Source: an uncultured Marvinbryantia sp.
GTDB taxonomy: Bacteria; Bacillota; Clostridia; Lachnospirales; Lachnospiraceae
Assembly: GCA_934373455.1 (NCBI GenBank)
Contig: CAKRON010000015.1
Location: forward strand, 1-34,601
Reading direction: 5' to 3'
Length of the DNA: 34,601 bases
The position numbers and the translations under genes were made by a program. The notes beneath the pieces were generated by a model. It ran no database searches. It was not told where the DNA came from and was given only the letters and a program-made list of their open reading frames with translations. Of this stretch, positions 33,019-34,601 are shown piece by piece; the first letter of the stretch is position 1, and each line of letters begins with the position of its first letter.

Positions 33019-34601
33019 TCACGCCGTTTCTCTTTGCATCAATAAGTTTAGCAGAATAAATCCTGCACCATCGTAGTAAATTTCGATTTTCTGCTGACGT
33101 TTGCCGGAAGACTTGTCCGGCGCACCTACATAGATGGCACTGACCATATCTCGCAGCGCATCAGGAGTCAGAGAATTCAGATCCTGATAGTGTTTTGCTT
33201 TCTGAATAAATTTCTCCAATCGCTCATTCTGACGCTCCTGTTCTTCGATATTCTTCTGAAGCTCTACAGCGTCCATTCTGAGATTTTTCTGTTCCGCTTC
33301 ATAATTGCCACTCATCATAGAAAAACGCTCATCAGACAGTTTCCCTTTGGCATTGTCCTCATAAATCTTCACGAACAGTCTGTCCAACTCAGCAATACGT
33401 TTTTCAGCCTGTGTCATCTGCTTTCTCCATGCCTGTATCTTTTCATCACTTTCTATTTTTAGCTGTTCCTGCACAACTGCACGGAAGTGATCTTCATAGT
33501 GGAGAATATAGCTGATGACAGTTTCCATGTGCATCCACACCATATCCTCCAAAACGACTGCACGGATGTAGTGGGATTTGCATTTTTCATCGTTCTTACG
33601 ATGGGTGGAACACTCGAAGAAATCCTGTCGCTTCTCAAAATTGTTAGCTGTGCAGTAATACAGCTTCTCACCACAATCGGCACAATACGCCATGCCGGAG
33701 AACAGGCTTGTTTTACCCGTCTTGGATCTGCGTTGGCGATTCTGACGCAACACCTGAACCTTCTCGAATATATCCTCTGGAATGATCGCTTCGTGAGTAT
33801 CATAGAAAACAGAGTGATTTTCTACCGGATTGTCACGCTTTTTCTTGTCCCAAATGGAATTGGTAAAGGTCTTGAAGTTGACGATACAGCCTGTATATTC
33901 TCTGCGTTCCAGAATCTTTCTCACTGTGGTCTGATGCCATTTGCTTGGATTCTCCGGTGTCGCCTGTGGAGTATTTAAGCCCTGTTTCTGCTTATAAGCT
34001 GTTGGAGTAAGTACCTTGTCCTTGGTCAACTGCGTTGCAATCTGGCTCGGCCCACGTCCCTCCATTGCCATCTTGAAGATATACTTTACAACGATAGCTG
34101 CTTCTTCATCAACGAGCCAACGGGTAGGATCATCCGGATTTTTCATATATCCGTAAGGAACATTGGTTGTAAGTGGAATACCACGGGAACCTTTGGATTT
34201 ATTGACGGCTCTGATTTTGCGACTGGTATCACGGGCATAAAACTCATTGATCCAGTTCTTGATGCCTGCCATATCAATCCCCATGCCATTCTGATCGCTG
34301 GTATCGAAATTATCATAGATGGCAATATAACGGACACGTGTTTCGGGAATGTGATGTTGGTGTACAGGCCAGTCATAGCAGAGTTTCTGCCAAGTCTGGA
34401 AAGGTCTTTGGTGATACAAACTGCCACATTTCCGGATTCAATTTCATCCAGCATTTTCTGAAAACCAGGGCGGTCAAAGGTAGTGCCACTGTAGCCATCG
34501 TCTACGAAAAAAGTCGGATTCGGAAAGCGATTATCCTTGGCATATTGGAGCAGGATATTTTTCTGATTCACAATGGAGTTGCTATCGCCAGCCAGTGCAT
34601 C
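33019..34601 (-). pseudogene. Large serine recombinase (TnpX/Tn4451 type), frameshifted and cut by window edge
   Basis: Serine recombinases of this type excise and insert mobile elements. The upstream frame (from the right edge to about 34345) has the resolvase block DSNSIVNQK, DDGYSGTTFDRPGF and ITKDLSRLGRN; the downstream frame continues with VRYIAIYDNFDTSDQN, MAGIKNWINEFYARDTSRKIRAV, the recombinase domain, a zinc ribbon (CADCGEKLYYC and FECSTHRKNDEKC), a coiled coil and a DUF4368-like C terminus. The two frames join at CCC/GAA (34344-34347) if one base is restored, so a single-base deletion breaks the gene. The catalytic Ser lies beyond the window. The break could be real decay or a sequencing error in a GGG run. 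Apart from this base the gene looks intact. Confidence 0.85.

Larger units (their letters stand above)
32295..34601. mobile_element. Probable end of an integrated mobile element
   Basis: After the conserved gdpP-rplI-dnaB block and its terminator, the content changes to two XRE regulators and a Tn4451-type recombinase, typical of the end of an integrative or mobilisable element. The element would extend beyond the right edge. No attachment site or terminal repeat could be identified, so the left boundary, somewhere between 32270 and 33010, is a guess. Confidence 0.4.

Noticed and set aside
1..34601. CRISPR arrays, tRNA or rRNA genes and insertion sequences
   Set aside because: No regularly spaced repeats, cloverleaf-like blocks, rRNA stretches or DDE transposase frames were seen.

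Overview
This window looks like a chromosomal segment of a gut-type Clostridia, most likely Lachnospiraceae. That is an inference from several things: the gdpP-rplI-dnaB block, low-to-moderate GC, strong AGGAGG-type ribosome binding sites, an ATPase-less sugar ABC importer, a SipW/TasA-type secretion locus, and a Tn4451-type large serine recombinase. No rRNA, tRNA or CRISPR array was seen. No stretch longer than about 260 bases lacks a gene; the longest gaps (7952-8203, 26381-26637, 19867-20076) all hold regulatory DNA.

Layout. (1) 62-1961, plus strand: a four-cluster ferredoxin, then rpoN (sigma-54), each followed by a hairpin terminator. (2) 1997-9991, minus strand: a sigma-54 enhancer-binding activator (8204-9991) followed by what reads as its target operon: ygeX (diaminopropionate ammonia-lyase), ygeY (M20 hydrolase), a sodium:solute symporter, an N-acyl-D-amino-acid deacylase and ridA. 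Between activator and operon lie three 15-bp palindromes (likely enhancer sites), a terminator that ends the activator transcript, and a -24/-12 promoter. The likely logic is uptake and deacylation of N-acylated amino acids, deamination of 2,3-diaminopropionate through 2-aminoacrylate, and clearance of that reactive intermediate by RidA. (3) 10168-11445, plus strand: a ClC-type anion channel or antiporter. (4) 11454-19979, minus strand: a maltodextrin-type operon (binding protein, two permeases, LacI regulator, malQ, an M19 dipeptidase, a GH13 alpha-glucosidase) with an extended -10 promoter and a 24-bp operator at its head. No ATPase gene is present.

(5) 20077-26582, minus strand: a tightly coupled six-gene operon encoding four TasA-like secreted proteins with SipW-type signal segments, the SipW signal peptidase, and a 900-residue surface protein with an acidic Thr/Glu-rich stalk and a pilin-like D2 domain. 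One TasA-like subunit ends in an SPSTG sorting signal. The operon is preceded by a structured leader of about 165 nt with three hairpins and a three-codon ORF. This is the best candidate for an undescribed system in the window: a probable cell-surface fibre. (6) 26638-32270, plus strand: a DUF885 peptidase-like protein, gdpP (c-di-AMP phosphodiesterase), rplI and dnaB, ended by a strong terminator. (7) 32295-34601: two coupled XRE regulators with a candidate operator, facing a large serine recombinase that is frameshifted once and runs off the right edge. This is probably the end of an integrated mobile element.
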